Assembly (NCBI GenBank): GCA_963832785.1
Contig: CAWHVF010000009.1
Coordinates: 124,001-188,000, forward strand
Source of the DNA: CAWBRT01 sp963832785
GTDB taxonomy: Bacteria > Acidobacteriota > Terriglobia > Terriglobales > Acidobacteriaceae
Direction of reading: 5' to 3'
DNA: 64,000 bases
The position numbers and the translations under genes are program-made. The notes beneath the pieces are model-generated. The model did no database searches and had not been told where the DNA came from. It saw nothing but the letters and a program-made list of their open reading frames with translations. Positions within the stretch are counted from its first letter, which is position 1, and each line of letters begins with the position of its first letter. Shown here piece after piece: positions 21,607-30,509 of this stretch.

Positions 21607-22106
21607 GGGTTCAAGTAGACGAACCGTGCGTTCGTCGGCTAGCGATTGAGACACAAGCCGCTCGCCAGGTGCCTCGTGCGGGTCGCGCCTTCCTTTGACG
21701 CGATTAGGGCGGGGAACTGGCCCGTCTCCTTACTGGTCCACGCCAGGTGCTTCCTGAATCGCGGCGGCAAGCATGGGCCAGCCACCTTTGGCCCATTTCG
21801 CCCCTAGACCTTCGTTCCATTCCAGCCACGAGGTCGAACTTTGTTAGTTATTCCTACAAAATGTTGTGGATGGCTGCCTGATTTACCCCAATAGGTTGCA
21901 TGTGACGGTTGTACATGTTCGGAAAAACCACCAGCAAATACCCAAAAGAACCGGAAGAAAGCGGAAGTAATCTGTTGACAGCCTAAGTTACTGCGTTACG
22001 CTGCATAGCAGAGTAGTTCCCATACGGCCAAACAGGGATTTTCCCTGTGGCGCCCAGCGGAGAGTGTCTTCGCGGGGCGGCGAATTTCTTTGGAAAGGGC
22101 AGTGGC
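21607..22106. other. 500-base spacer upstream of the pilus operon
   Basis: No gene is seen. The right half is more A/T-rich than its surroundings, as promoters often are. It contains TTGACA at 21975-21980, with a poor -10 candidate TACGCT 16 bases later (21997-22002), and a small hairpin CAGGGA-TTT-TCCCTG at 22033-22047 in the expected leader. No c-di-GMP riboswitch consensus was recognised. Confidence 0.4.
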
Positions 22107-22361
22107 ATGGCCGAGTCGCCTGAAGTAATGAACATCAGACAAGCCTCCCAGTATCTGGGGGTCAGCCCGGACACGCTTTACAAGTACGTGGCCGAAGAGA
22201 AAATTCCCGCCTTCAAGCTCGGCAACCGCTGGCGCTTCAAGAAGACGATCCTTGACGCCTGGATGGAACAGAAGAGCACGGTCGGACAGTACGGCAAGGC
22301 GCCGCAAAAGGCGTCCAGGGCGCGCCTGGCCAAGCGGGTGGTGAGCACCTCCGGGCGTTAG
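22107..22361 (+). CDS. excisionase-type helix-turn-helix DNA-binding protein
   Basis: 84 residues from the ATG at 22107. The segment 'EVMNIRQASQYLGVSPDTLYKYVAEEKIPAFKLGNRWRFKKTILDAWMEQ' is a complete MerR/excisionase-like winged HTH (helix_turn_helix_17 type). It ends 10 bases before pilM, so it is the first gene of the pilMNOPQ operon. It may be a local regulator of pilus genes; that is inferred from position only. It is not accompanied by any integrase, so it is not a prophage excisionase. Confidence 0.82.
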   Translation: MAESPEVMNIRQASQYLGVSPDTLYKYVAEEKIPAFKLGNRWRFKKTILDAWMEQKSTVGQYGKAPQKASRARLAKRVVSTSGR

Positions 22362-22371
22362 AGGCAAAGAC

Positions 22372-23424
22372 ATGTTTGGACTGGGCGGCAGAAAACAATT
22401 GGTGGGGCTGGACATCGGCTCCAACAGCATCAAGGCGGTCGAACTGCGCCGCTCGCATGGCGAGCTGCAGGCGGTCAGCGCCGGGCTGGAGCCGCTGGCC
22501 TCCGATATCGTGGTCGATTCGATGATCGTCGACAGCGGCAGCGTGGCCAGCGCCATTTCCAAGATCTTCGCCGACCACGGCATCAAGGGCACGCGCGTCG
22601 CCACCTCGGTCAGCGGGCATTCGGTGATCGTAAAAAAGATTTCCATGCCCGCCCTGAGCGGCCAGGAGCTGGACGAGACCGTTCGCTCCGAGGCGCCGCA
22701 GTACATCCCCTTCGAGATGACCGACGTGAACCTGGACTACCAGGTGCTGTCCGAGGAGTCGGGCTCCAGCATGGACGTGTTGCTGGTGGCGGTCAAGAAA
22801 GACAAGATCCTGAACTATACCAACGCCCTGCAGTTGGCGGGCCGGCAGCCGGTGATCGTGGATATCGATGCCTTCGCGCTGCAGAACTGTTACGAGTACA
22901 ACTATTCGCCCGCGCCGGGCGCGACGGTGGCGCTGCTGAACCTGGGCGCCAGCGTCATGAACATCAACATCGTCAAGGGGCACACGCCGCTGTTTACCCG
23001 CGACGTGAGCGTGGGCGGAAACCAGTACACCGACGCTCTGCAAAAGGAACTCGATCTCAGCTTCGAAGACGCCGAGGGCCTCAAGCTGGGCAAGAAACTG
23101 GTGGCCGTGAGCGAGGACGCCAAAACGCCGATCCTGCAGCAAGTGACCGAGCTGATCGTGCTGGAGATTCAGAAGACCTTCGATTTCTTCCGCGCCACCG
23201 CCGCCAACGAGCAGATCGAGCGCATTTACCTGGCCGGCGGTTCGTCGCGGGTGCCCGGCCTGATCGAGGCTTTGCGCCGCGAATTCTCGTTGCCGGTGGA
23301 CGTGCTGAATCCCTTCCAGCGCATTGAGCCTCCGGCCAGCGCCGGCGAGCTGCTGGAGATGCAGGCCCCGCAGCTTTCCGTGGCTGTCGGCCTGGCCTTG
23401 CGCAGTTTCGAGGGCAAGCTATGA
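22372..23424 (+). CDS. pilM: type IV pilus assembly protein PilM
   Basis: PilM is the cytoplasmic actin-like protein of the pilus alignment complex; it binds the N-terminus of PilN. 350 residues with the FtsA/MreB-like phosphate motifs: 'VGLDIGSNSIKAVEL' at the N-terminus, 'VDIDAFALQNCYEYN', 'VALLNLGASVMNINIVK' and 'IYLAGGSSRVPGLIEALRREF'. It overlaps pilN by four bases (ATGA), so the two should be made together. Confidence 0.95.
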   Translation: MFGLGGRKQLVGLDIGSNSIKAVELRRSHGELQAVSAGLEPLASDIVVDSMIVDSGSVASAISKIFADHGIKGTRVATSVSGHSVIVKKISMPALSGQELDETVRSEAPQYIPFEMTDVNLDYQVLSEESGSSMDVLLVAVKKDKILNYTNALQLAGRQPVIVDIDAFALQNCYEYNYSPAPGATVALLNLGASVMNINIVKGHTPLFTRDVSVGGNQYTDALQKELDLSFEDAEGLKLGKKLVAVSEDAKTPILQQVTELIVLEIQKTFDFFRATAANEQIERIYLAGGSSRVPGLIEALRREFSLPVDVLNPFQRIEPPASAGELLEMQAPQLSVAVGLALRSFEGKL

Positions 23425-23987
23425 TCCGCATCAACCTGCTGGGCACGCCCAAGCCGAAAATCCGAGGCCCGCGCATCACCATGTCGGCGCCGTCGGTAAA
23501 GATGCTGGTCATCTCCCTGGTGGTGGTGGTGGCCGCCGGCCTGTACTTCCAGTACTGGCGCGTAAACCGGCAGCACGTGCAACTGCAGACCGACTTGCGC
23601 GACACCGACAAGGAACTGGCCGCCCTGGCGGGGGTGAAGGCGATCTGGACGCAGAAACAGAAGGAGGCCGACCTGCTCAAGCGCAAGGTCGTGGTCATCG
23701 AGCAACTGCGCGCCAACCAGAGCGGGCCGGTGCAACTGCTTACCATGATCGCCGAAACCGTGACCGCCACCGACGCCGTCTGGCTCAACAGCGTCAGCGA
23801 CGAAGGCAGTTCGATTTCCATGGAGGGCATGGCCCTGAGCACCACGGCGGTGGCAAACCTGATCAGTAATTTGAAAAATACCGGCTACTTCAAAAGTATC
23901 GAGCTGAAGGAGACAGTGCAGGACGAGAAGCTTAAGGAGTATCAGGCGTTCAGCTTTACGCTGGTCTGCGAAAAGAAGCATTCCTGA
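23421..23987 (+). CDS. pilN: type IV pilus assembly protein PilN
   Basis: PilN is a single-pass inner membrane protein linking PilM to PilO. 188 residues start with 'MIRINLLG', the conserved PilM-binding INLLP-like peptide (here with Gly-Thr-Pro after Leu-Leu). One membrane helix sits near 30-50 ('MLVISLVVVVAAGLYFQ'), then a coiled coil, and a ferredoxin-like periplasmic domain with 'VWLNSVSDEGSSISMEGMALSTTAVANLISNLKNTGYF'. It is followed 9 bases later by pilO. Confidence 0.94.
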   Translation: MIRINLLGTPKPKIRGPRITMSAPSVKMLVISLVVVVAAGLYFQYWRVNRQHVQLQTDLRDTDKELAALAGVKAIWTQKQKEADLLKRKVVVIEQLRANQSGPVQLLTMIAETVTATDAVWLNSVSDEGSSISMEGMALSTTAVANLISNLKNTGYFKSIELKETVQDEKLKEYQAFSFTLVCEKKHS

Positions 23988-23996
23988 CGGGTACTT

Positions 23997-24634
23997 ATGA
24001 TTAAGTGGAGTGAAACCGACCCGAAGTACAAGCTTTTGATAATCGTCGTCGCCTGCCTGCTGGGCGCCGGCGTGATCTGGTACCTGGTCGTTCATCCCAT
24101 CGAACAGGCCAACCGGCGCGACCGCCGGCGCTGCTGGACAAGCGCGCCGAGATTGCGCAACTGCGGCCCTTCCAGGCGCGCATGATGCAGTTGAGCCGCG
24201 AGGTGGAGACGATGCAGCAGCAGATTGAGGCGTTCCGCAAGGTGGTGCCGGAAGAACGGCAGGTCGACGGGTTTATTCGCGGGGTGCAGGCGGAGGCGGT
24301 CGCCGCCGGCATCGAAGTTCGCCGTTTCAGCACCCTGCCGGTGGTGGCGCGTGAGTTTTATTCGGAGGCCCCGGTCGAGCTGGAGCTGGATGGGTCTTAT
24401 TTCGGGGTGGTGCACTTTTATGAGCGGCTGGCCAAGATGGATCGCCTGGTGAACGTTTCCGGGCTGCGCATGGCGAGCGTCAAGCACCCGGCCCCGGCCA
24501 AGGCGAAAAAGACGTACCAGTACGCGCCCAAAGAGACCGTGGTGGCCACCTGCGTGGCCACCGCGTTCTTCAATCCGCCGCAGCCGCCTCCGCCCCCGCC
24601 CGCTCCGCCGAAATTTCCGCTGGTGAAGAAGTAA
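23997..24634 (+). CDS. pilO: type IV pilus assembly protein PilO, frameshifted
   Basis: PilO pairs with PilN in the inner membrane and periplasm. The first frame gives a cytoplasmic start and one membrane helix ('KLLIIVVACLLGAGVIWYLVV', about 12-32). At about 24105-24125 one base is missing, and the protein continues in another frame as 'ALLDKRAEIAQLRPF', then the coiled coil and the periplasmic fold ('VPEERQVDGFIRGVQAEAVAAGIEV', 'GSYFGVVHFYERLAKMDRLVNV'), ending in a poly-Pro tail. Everything else is intact, so a sequencing error is the simplest reading. Confidence 0.88.
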
Positions 24635-24643
24635 GAGGAAGCC

Positions 24644-25231
24644 ATGCTCTGGAGAGTCGTGATTGCAAGTTCGCTGCTGGTGGCCGCCGGATGGGGCCAG
24701 AGTTCCGGCGCCGCGCCGCAACCGGCCGCCCCGCCGCGCAGCCCATTTGCCATGCCGATCCGGGCGGTGCCTGCCCCATACGCTCCGGCCAAACCCACGG
24801 CGCAGCAGCCCGCCAAGCGCGGTGCGGCGGCCAAGCCGGTGGTTGCCATAACTGCCAAGCCGGTGGCGCCCCCGCCGCCCAAACCGGAGGTCAAGCCGGC
24901 CCCCCGCAAGCTGGTCGATGCGCGTGATCCGTTCCTCAGCCCGGTTCAGGTGGAGAAGGATCAGCCAAGCTGCACCACCGGCGGCAAGCGGTGCCTGGTC
25001 ATCAACAGAATCATTTTGCAGGGCGTGGTCCGTACCGAGTCCGGATTCATTGCCGTGGTGGTCAATGTGGCCAATCGCGCTTTCTTTTTGCGGGAGAACG
25101 ATCCGCTGTGGGACGGCTACGTGCTGCGGATTACCAGTAATGCAGTGACATTCATGGAGAACGGGAAAGACCGCCTGGGGCGTCCCACTTCGCGCGAGGT
25201 GACCAAGACCCTGGGCCGCCCGGCCGCGTAG
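24644..25231 (+). CDS. pilP: type IV pilus assembly lipoprotein-like protein PilP
   Basis: PilP connects PilN/PilO to the PilQ secretin in the periplasm. 195 residues: a short N-terminal hydrophobic segment (about 3-17) serves as a signal, then 60 residues of Pro/Ala/Lys-rich linker, then 'DARDPFLSPVQ' and a small beta domain ('LVINRIILQGVVRTESGFIAVV', 'AFFLRENDPLWDG'). No obvious lipobox Cys is visible. It sits between pilO and pilQ, 66 bases before the latter. Confidence 0.85.
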   Translation: MLWRVVIASSLLVAAGWGQSSGAAPQPAAPPRSPFAMPIRAVPAPYAPAKPTAQQPAKRGAAAKPVVAITAKPVAPPPPKPEVKPAPRKLVDARDPFLSPVQVEKDQPSCTTGGKRCLVINRIILQGVVRTESGFIAVVVNVANRAFFLRENDPLWDGYVLRITSNAVTFMENGKDRLGRPTSREVTKTLGRPAA

Positions 25232-25297
25232 AGAGTCGCCCCGGCAGCGGCCCGCGCCGTTCGCCGGAGCCCCGGGAGCTCGAATGAGGAGAGTTCA

Positions 25298-28200
25298 ATG
25301 AGGTGCAAGCAACTGTTAATCGTGCTACTGCTGGGATGCACCATAGGCGCCGTTGCCTCGGCCGAGGCACAAGCGGCCTCTGGCGGGGCCCTCGCCGCTG
25401 ACTCGCAGTTGAAGGCCATTACGGTGAGTTCTCAGGCGGGCGCAACGGTGGTGGCGCTGGAAACCGCCGGCGTCTTCACCCATAGCGAATATCGCCCGCA
25501 ACCCTCCATGGTGCTGGTCGACCTGAGGAAAGTTTCCTCCAGCTCGGTGCGCCCGCGCCAGCAGAGCGTGAATTTACCGGGGGTGAAGTCCTATCGCGTG
25601 CTCGAATACAAGAGCGTGAACGGGGTTGAAGTCACGCGCGTAGAGTTTACCGTGTCGGAATCGGTCAAGCTGCGGGTAAAGGAGAGCAGCACCGGCTTGC
25701 AATTGTTCTTCTCCGATGGCCCAGGCGGGCCCGCCCCGCAGCGCTCCGCTCAGAACGCTGCGCCGGCCGCCTCGGTTGCTCCGGCCCCCAAGCCCGCGGC
25801 AGTTGCCGCCAAGCCCGCAGCCGCTACCCCCGTACCTGTGGCGGCCAAGCCGGTGCTGGCCAGCGAACAGCGTCTGGCGGTATCGCCCGTCAAGGCCACC
25901 AAAGCCGACCTCAAAGGGGCGCCGCTTAAAATTCGCCACGTCAGCGTGGTTCGCACCAGCGCCGGAATGGCGGTGGAAATTGAGGGCGTGAAGTCAGCCA
26001 AGACCTTGCGGCTGAGCGCTCCGGAACGGCTGGTGCTCGACATCGAGAATGCGGTCGCCGAGGGCAGCGCGCGCACCATCCCGGTGAACACGCCGGATTT
26101 GAAGGCCGTCCGTATTGCCCAACATCAACTTGACCCACCGGTGACCCGGATAGTGCTCGACCTGGAGGGGCCGCGGGAATTCGATGTGGCCAGCTACGGA
26201 AATAAGCTGGTGGTGACCGTACTGCCGACCAAGCCGGCGTCGCAGCTAACCGCTGCTCCGGCCGGAGGGCCGGTGAGCGCCGCGGTTGCGCCCCCAGGAT
26301 TGAATTCGACCACGCCGCCGGCAAAGGTCGCGCCGGCTGCTTTGCCGGTCACGACGCAGCTATCTCTGCCGAAGGCATCGCAGCCGAAGGCCGACACGAA
26401 AGCGGCCCCCAGCGCTCCCACGGTGAGCGCCGCGGTTACGTCCCCCGGATTGAATCCGGCCACGCCGCCGGCAAAGGTCGCGCCGGCTGCTTTGCCGGTC
26501 GTCACGCAGCCATCTCTGCCGAAGGCATCGCAGCCGGAGGCCGACACGAAAGCGGCCCCCAGCGCTCCCACGGTGAGCGCCGTGGTTGTCCCCGCCGTGA
26601 AGGAATCCAACCCGGCCAACGCCCAACCGCAACTTAAAACGGTGGCCTTCCAGCCCGGCGGCGAGCAGCCGGGAGGCGCAAGCAAGGCGCCGGATTTTGT
26701 TGTCGTAGAACCGGCAGTGACAACCCCATCTGCCAGCGCTCCGGCGGAGGCCAAGAGCGCGGCACCCAGCTTGCCGGCAAATGCCGCTCCGGCTTCTTCC
26801 GTGGCGGCAGATGCCAAACAGGGCCAGGACTCAACCAATCTGCCAACCCTGGTTCGCGCTTCGCAGCCGGCGCCCACGCCGGCATCGGCTGCGGTCTCTC
26901 CGGCCGGTGTGCGGGCCGTCGAGGCGGCTAGCACCATCGCCCAAAACAAACCCCCTGAGCCGCCCGCCAAGCCGCAGCCGGCGCCGGGCACGCCGCAGCC
27001 GGCGGTGAATCTTGCCCTGGAGCAGCAGCGGGCGAGCGCCGCGCCGGCTTCGCCGCAGCCGCCTGCGCGCAAGTACTCGGGCGAACCCATTTCGGTGAAC
27101 CTCAAAGATGTGGACCTGAAGGATTTCTTCCGCCTGATTCACGAGATCAGCGGGCTCAACATCGTTCTCGATCCCGGAGTGAAAGGCACCGTCACCCTGG
27201 TGCTCGACGACGTGCCCTGGGACCAGGCCCTGGAAGTGGTTTTGCAGAATAACGGGCTGGGCCGCCAGCTCGAAGGCAACGTCCTGCGGATTGCTAACCT
27301 GGAGACGCTGCGCAAGGAAGCCAACGAGCAGCGCGCCCATGCCGAGGCCCAGGCGCTGGCCGTCAACAAGGTTACGGTCAGCCGCTTCCTGAGCTACGCC
27401 CATGCCAAGGACCTGGTGCCGACCCTCAAGAAGCTGCTCTCGCCACGCGGCGACGTGCTCGCCGATGAACGCACCAACGCCCTCATCATCAGCGACATTC
27501 CCAGCGTCATCCCCAATCTCGACCGGTTGATTACGCAGCTCGACCGCAAGACGCTGGAGGTCGAAATCGAAGCCCGGGTGGTGGCAGCCACCCGCACCTT
27601 CGCCCGTCAACTCGGATCGCAGGTCGGCTTTGGCTGGGGCAACGGCAAAGGAACGTCCATAGGCGGCAATCCGGCGGTCGGAACCAGCCCTAACACAGTT
27701 TTGGACAACGGCTACGGCTTCCCCTACTTCACCATTCCCGGACCCTCGACCGGCGGCTCGCCAACGGCACAGGCAATCCCGCTGTTCTCGAACCTGGGTG
27801 TATCGGGAAGCCCTACCAGCGGCTTGAATTTCATGACTGCGGTGGGCAACTACCGCCTGGACATCCTGCTCTCGGCGGCGGAATCGCGCGGGCTGCTGAA
27901 GATACTGTCGCGTCCGCGCATCGTTACCCAGAACAACATCACCGCGGTCGTGCGCCAAGGCTATCGCTTGCCCATCGTGACCCAGAGCCAGCTTGGCGGA
28001 CCACCCACAACCAGCTACATCGATGCCTTCTTGCGGCTGACCGTCACCCCGCAGATCACCGTGGAGAACACCATCTTCCTGGCGGTGGACGTGGAAAACA
28101 CCGTGCCTGACAACAGCATCGCGGTGCAGGGCAATCCCGGCCTGGCGACGCAGCAGGCAACCACGCAGGTGTTGGTGACCGATGGCGGAACGGTGATGAT

Positions 28201-28357
28201 TGGCGGAGTCATTCAAACCACCAACGCGGTCACCGTGACCCAGGTTCCGTTCCTGGGCAACGTGCCGATACTGGGAAACATCTTCAAGAACCGCTCGGTG
28301 CAGACCCAGACCCAGGAGCTGATCTTCTTCCTTACGCCGAAGATCATCCAGACGTAA
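25298..28357 (+). CDS. pilQ: type IV pilus secretin PilQ
   Basis: PilQ forms the outer membrane pore through which the pilus exits. 1019 residues is long. A signal peptide covers 1-26, two AMIN (peptidoglycan-binding) domains sit near 35-130 and 215-315, and about 270 residues of Ala/Pro-rich linker follow. Then come a secretin N-terminal module near 595-660 ('ISVNLKDVDLKDFFRLIHEISG'), an N1/NolW repeat near 685-750, and the secretin barrel to the end with 'QVPFLGNVPILGNIFKNR'. The linker contains a 50-residue tandem duplication (26273-26572). Last gene of the pil operon. Confidence 0.95.
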   Translation: MRCKQLLIVLLLGCTIGAVASAEAQAASGGALAADSQLKAITVSSQAGATVVALETAGVFTHSEYRPQPSMVLVDLRKVSSSSVRPRQQSVNLPGVKSYRVLEYKSVNGVEVTRVEFTVSESVKLRVKESSTGLQLFFSDGPGGPAPQRSAQNAAPAASVAPAPKPAAVAAKPAAATPVPVAAKPVLASEQRLAVSPVKATKADLKGAPLKIRHVSVVRTSAGMAVEIEGVKSAKTLRLSAPERLVLDIENAVAEGSARTIPVNTPDLKAVRIAQHQLDPPVTRIVLDLEGPREFDVASYGNKLVVTVLPTKPASQLTAAPAGGPVSAAVAPPGLNSTTPPAKVAPAALPVTTQLSLPKASQPKADTKAAPSAPTVSAAVTSPGLNPATPPAKVAPAALPVVTQPSLPKASQPEADTKAAPSAPTVSAVVVPAVKESNPANAQPQLKTVAFQPGGEQPGGASKAPDFVVVEPAVTTPSASAPAEAKSAAPSLPANAAPASSVAADAKQGQDSTNLPTLVRASQPAPTPASAAVSPAGVRAVEAASTIAQNKPPEPPAKPQPAPGTPQPAVNLALEQQRASAAPASPQPPARKYSGEPISVNLKDVDLKDFFRLIHEISGLNIVLDPGVKGTVTLVLDDVPWDQALEVVLQNNGLGRQLEGNVLRIANLETLRKEANEQRAHAEAQALAVNKVTVSRFLSYAHAKDLVPTLKKLLSPRGDVLADERTNALIISDIPSVIPNLDRLITQLDRKTLEVEIEARVVAATRTFARQLGSQVGFGWGNGKGTSIGGNPAVGTSPNTVLDNGYGFPYFTIPGPSTGGSPTAQAIPLFSNLGVSGSPTSGLNFMTAVGNYRLDILLSAAESRGLLKILSRPRIVTQNNITAVVRQGYRLPIVTQSQLGGPPTTSYIDAFLRLTVTPQITVENTIFLAVDVENTVPDNSIAVQGNPGLATQQATTQVLVTDGGTVMIGGVIQTTNAVTVTQVPFLGNVPILGNIFKNRSVQTQTQELIFFLTPKIIQT
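26273..26572. repeat. 150-bp tandem repeat, two full copies, inside the pilQ linker
   Basis: Copies 26273-26422 and 26423-26572 are nearly identical, and a third begins at 26573 (GTGAGCGCCGTGG) and then diverges. The unit encodes 50 residues, so copy number can change without breaking the frame. Confidence 0.85.
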
Positions 28358-28365
28358 TGGCCGTT

Positions 28366-28411
28366 TCACGGTGCCCGTTTCAGGTTTCACGCAGCTTCGT
28401 GAAGCCTGAAG
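28366..28411. repeat. inverted GTTTCAGGTTTCACG short repeat after pilQ
   Basis: GTTTCACGGTGCCCGTTTCAGG and the inverse GTGAAGCCTGAA can pair, with CAGCTTCG at the tip. It belongs to the GAAAC-type short repeats at gene edges and lies in the 64-base gap between convergent pilQ and the methyltransferase gene. Confidence 0.5.
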
Positions 28412-28421
28412 CGGCCCGTCA

Positions 28422-29219
28422 TCAGGATTTCTCCGCCACCGCCCACATATTGTCGCTGGTCGGGAAGCAATCGGCCAGGCCGAAGCGCACAATTCGAAAA
28501 CCGGACTCGCGCAGCAATCGCGCCAGCAGCGGCGGAGTGAAGTAATTCACATGGTCAGGGTAACGGAATCCGCACCAGCGCGTCCGGCGCACCAGGCGGT
28601 TCCAACTGCCGAAGTTCGGCACCTTTACAATCAGTCTCGCCTGCGGGCACATTAAAGCGCGAGCCGAGACCAGCGCGCGCCGGGGATCGACCTCGTGCTC
28701 CAGGTACGAGCTCATGATCACCCCCGTAAAAGACTTCGCCGCGAATTGCTGTATGACAGAAAGGGCATCTCCCTGAAGCACGCGCCCGCCGCGCGGCGCG
28801 AATCGGGATTGCGCCACCTGCGCCAGCCTCTTCGAGACCTCGATGCCGAATGGGATGAAATGCGCCGGCAGAGCCGCCAACACTACGCCCCCGCCGCACC
28901 CGACATCCAGCACCGGGCCGGGAGCGACAAAACGCCGTATCCACGCGCCCAGCTTGTCGCGCCGGAACAGACGCCTGGGAATGGCCTGCAAGCCGCGGCC
29001 CAGGTGGTAGAGCGCAGGATTGCGCAGCCGCCGCTTCTCGTCTTCTTTCGCCCAGGTGTTTTCCCAGGCAAACTCGTCTTCCAGGCTGGCGTAGGCGGGG
29101 GGATTTACCAGGGGCACAAGGCCGCGTCCCAGGCAGCGCTTCAGCTCCCATGGCGGCAGCGAGTACGCCAGGAGGGGCTGAGATTGATTGTCGCGGCCGC
29201 AGATGGGACAAGAGCGCAC
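28422..29219 (-). CDS. class I SAM-dependent methyltransferase with N-terminal zinc-binding stretch
   Basis: 265 residues. The N-terminus has 'SCPICGRDN', a single CxxC that could be half of a zinc site. The Rossmann methyltransferase core begins near 95 with motif I 'VLDVGCGGGVVLAAL', an acidic 'IEVSKRLA' end of strand 2 and 'GVIMSSYLEHEVDPRRAL' as post-motif region. 'PNFGSWNRLVRRTRWCGFRYPDHVNYFTPPLLARLL' is the C-terminal signature of methyltransf_23-type enzymes often found near polysaccharide genes. The substrate is unknown. It is convergent with pilQ and alone on its strand. Confidence 0.85.
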   Translation of the reverse strand: MRSCPICGRDNQSQPLLAYSLPPWELKRCLGRGLVPLVNPPAYASLEDEFAWENTWAKEDEKRRLRNPALYHLGRGLQAIPRRLFRRDKLGAWIRRFVAPGPVLDVGCGGGVVLAALPAHFIPFGIEVSKRLAQVAQSRFAPRGGRVLQGDALSVIQQFAAKSFTGVIMSSYLEHEVDPRRALVSARALMCPQARLIVKVPNFGSWNRLVRRTRWCGFRYPDHVNYFTPPLLARLLRESGFRIVRFGLADCFPTSDNMWAVAEKS

Positions 29220-29390
29220 GTCAATTGGCCAAAAAACCGGAATATCGAGCCACGCCTGCGTAGCCCTGAAGAATTGGCTTGTTTCCTCTCGGATCGGGCT
29301 ATCAAGCAGTTTTAGAATCTTATCTCGAAATCACAGACAACAAAACCATCCGCCGTTCGTCAAGACGCCAGACGCGGACGAAAACGCCAA

Positions 29391-29408
29391 ATGTGAAACG
29401 TGAAACGC
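29391..29408. repeat. short GTGAAACGTGAAACG repeat before the M24 peptidase gene
   Basis: Two tandem GTGAAAC units end four bases before the peptidase start codon. This is the same vocabulary as at 44771-44800. Confidence 0.55.
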
Positions 29409-29412
29409 TACA

Positions 29413-30504
29413 ATGACGGCTATGGACTACTCTGGCCGCTGCCGGCGGCTGCAACTGGAAGTGCAGCGCCTGAAGTTGGACGCGATTCTGATCACCCACC
29501 TTGCCAACCTGCGCTACCTGACCGGCTTCACCGGCAGCGCCGGGGCGCTTCTGCTGGAGAGCGAGGGCCGGAACAAGCCGCTGTTCGTCACCGATGGCCG
29601 CTACACGGCGCAGGCCCGGGAGCAGGTCAAGCGCGCGCGCATTGCCATCAGCCGGCGCGGCGTGCTGGCGGGAATGATGCGGGAGATCGCAGTCCGCAAG
29701 CCGCGGCGTCTGGGCATCGAGGCCGACCACATGACGGTGAAGACCCGCTTGCTGCTGGCCTCCGAGCTGTCGGGCAGCAGGCTGGTGGCAACCTCCGGGG
29801 TGGTCGAGAAGCTGCGAATGGTGAAGGAGCCGTCGGAAGTGGAACTTATTCGGCAGGCGGTGGTGCTGGGCGCGCGCCTGCTGCCAGGCGTGTTGCGGAA
29901 CTTGCGGCCGGGGCGCACCGAGGCCGAGGTGGCCGCCCGCCTCGAGTACATGGCGCGGCGCGCCGGCGCCGAAGGCATGTCGTTCGAAACTATCGTTGCC
30001 TCGGGGCCGCGTTCGGCCATGCCGCACGGAGTTGCCTCGCCGGCCAGTCTGCCCGGGCGCGGGTTCGTGGTGCTCGATTACGGTGTTATACTGCACGGTT
30101 ACTGCTCCGACATGACGCGCACCGTCCATCTGGGCAAGGCCGGTGCGCAAGCCAAAGGCTGGTACGACGCCGTGCTGCAGGCCCAGTTGGCCGCCATTTC
30201 CGCCGTGCATCCGGGGGCGGCGGTGGCGCAGGTGGACCGGGAGGCGCGCCAGGTTCTGAAGGGCTCGAAGCTTAACAGGTTTTTCACGCATTCCACCGGA
30301 CACGGACTGGGGTTGGAGATTCACGAGCCGCCGCGCCTGGCTGCCGCCGAGGAACAGACGCTCGCAGCCGGCATGGTGATCACCATCGAGCCGGGCATTT
30401 ATGTCGCCGGCAAGGGCGGCATTCGCATCGAGGACGTGGTGCTGGTCACCAGCCGGGGCTACGAACTGTTGACGCCCGCCGGAAAAGATTTGGTGCAACT
30501 TTAA
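29413..30504 (+). CDS. M24-family Xaa-Pro aminopeptidase
   Basis: Cytosolic metallopeptidase that removes an N-terminal residue before proline or splits Xaa-Pro dipeptides. 363 residues: the creatinase-like N-terminal domain (1-125, 'LITHLANLRYLTGFTGS') and the pita-bread domain with all five metal ligands in place: Asp in 'VVLDYGV', Asp in 'CSDMTRTVHLG', His in 'HSTGHGLGLEIHE', Glu in 'ITIEPGIYV' and Glu in 'GGIRIEDVV'. An ATG three codons downstream (29422) is also possible. It may be co-transcribed with accB, 138 bases downstream, although the spacer is a large inverted repeat. Confidence 0.93.
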   Translation: MTAMDYSGRCRRLQLEVQRLKLDAILITHLANLRYLTGFTGSAGALLLESEGRNKPLFVTDGRYTAQAREQVKRARIAISRRGVLAGMMREIAVRKPRRLGIEADHMTVKTRLLLASELSGSRLVATSGVVEKLRMVKEPSEVELIRQAVVLGARLLPGVLRNLRPGRTEAEVAARLEYMARRAGAEGMSFETIVASGPRSAMPHGVASPASLPGRGFVVLDYGVILHGYCSDMTRTVHLGKAGAQAKGWYDAVLQAQLAAISAVHPGAAVAQVDREARQVLKGSKLNRFFTHSTGHGLGLEIHEPPRLAAAEEQTLAAGMVITIEPGIYVAGKGGIRIEDVVLVTSRGYELLTPAGKDLVQL

Positions 30505-30509
30505 AGGCA

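Noticed and set aside
21960..22106. c-di-GMP riboswitch in front of the pilus operon
   Set aside because: Only a small CAGGGA/TCCCTG hairpin is present; the conserved core sequence is absent.
24100..24130. Programmed frameshift in pilO
   Set aside because: No slippery heptamer or downstream structure is evident, and three other genes show similar single-base shifts, so an error is more likely.
26831..28492. 553-codon minus-strand open frame opposite pilQ
   Set aside because: Covers the secretin domain in antisense; no start signal or family pattern.
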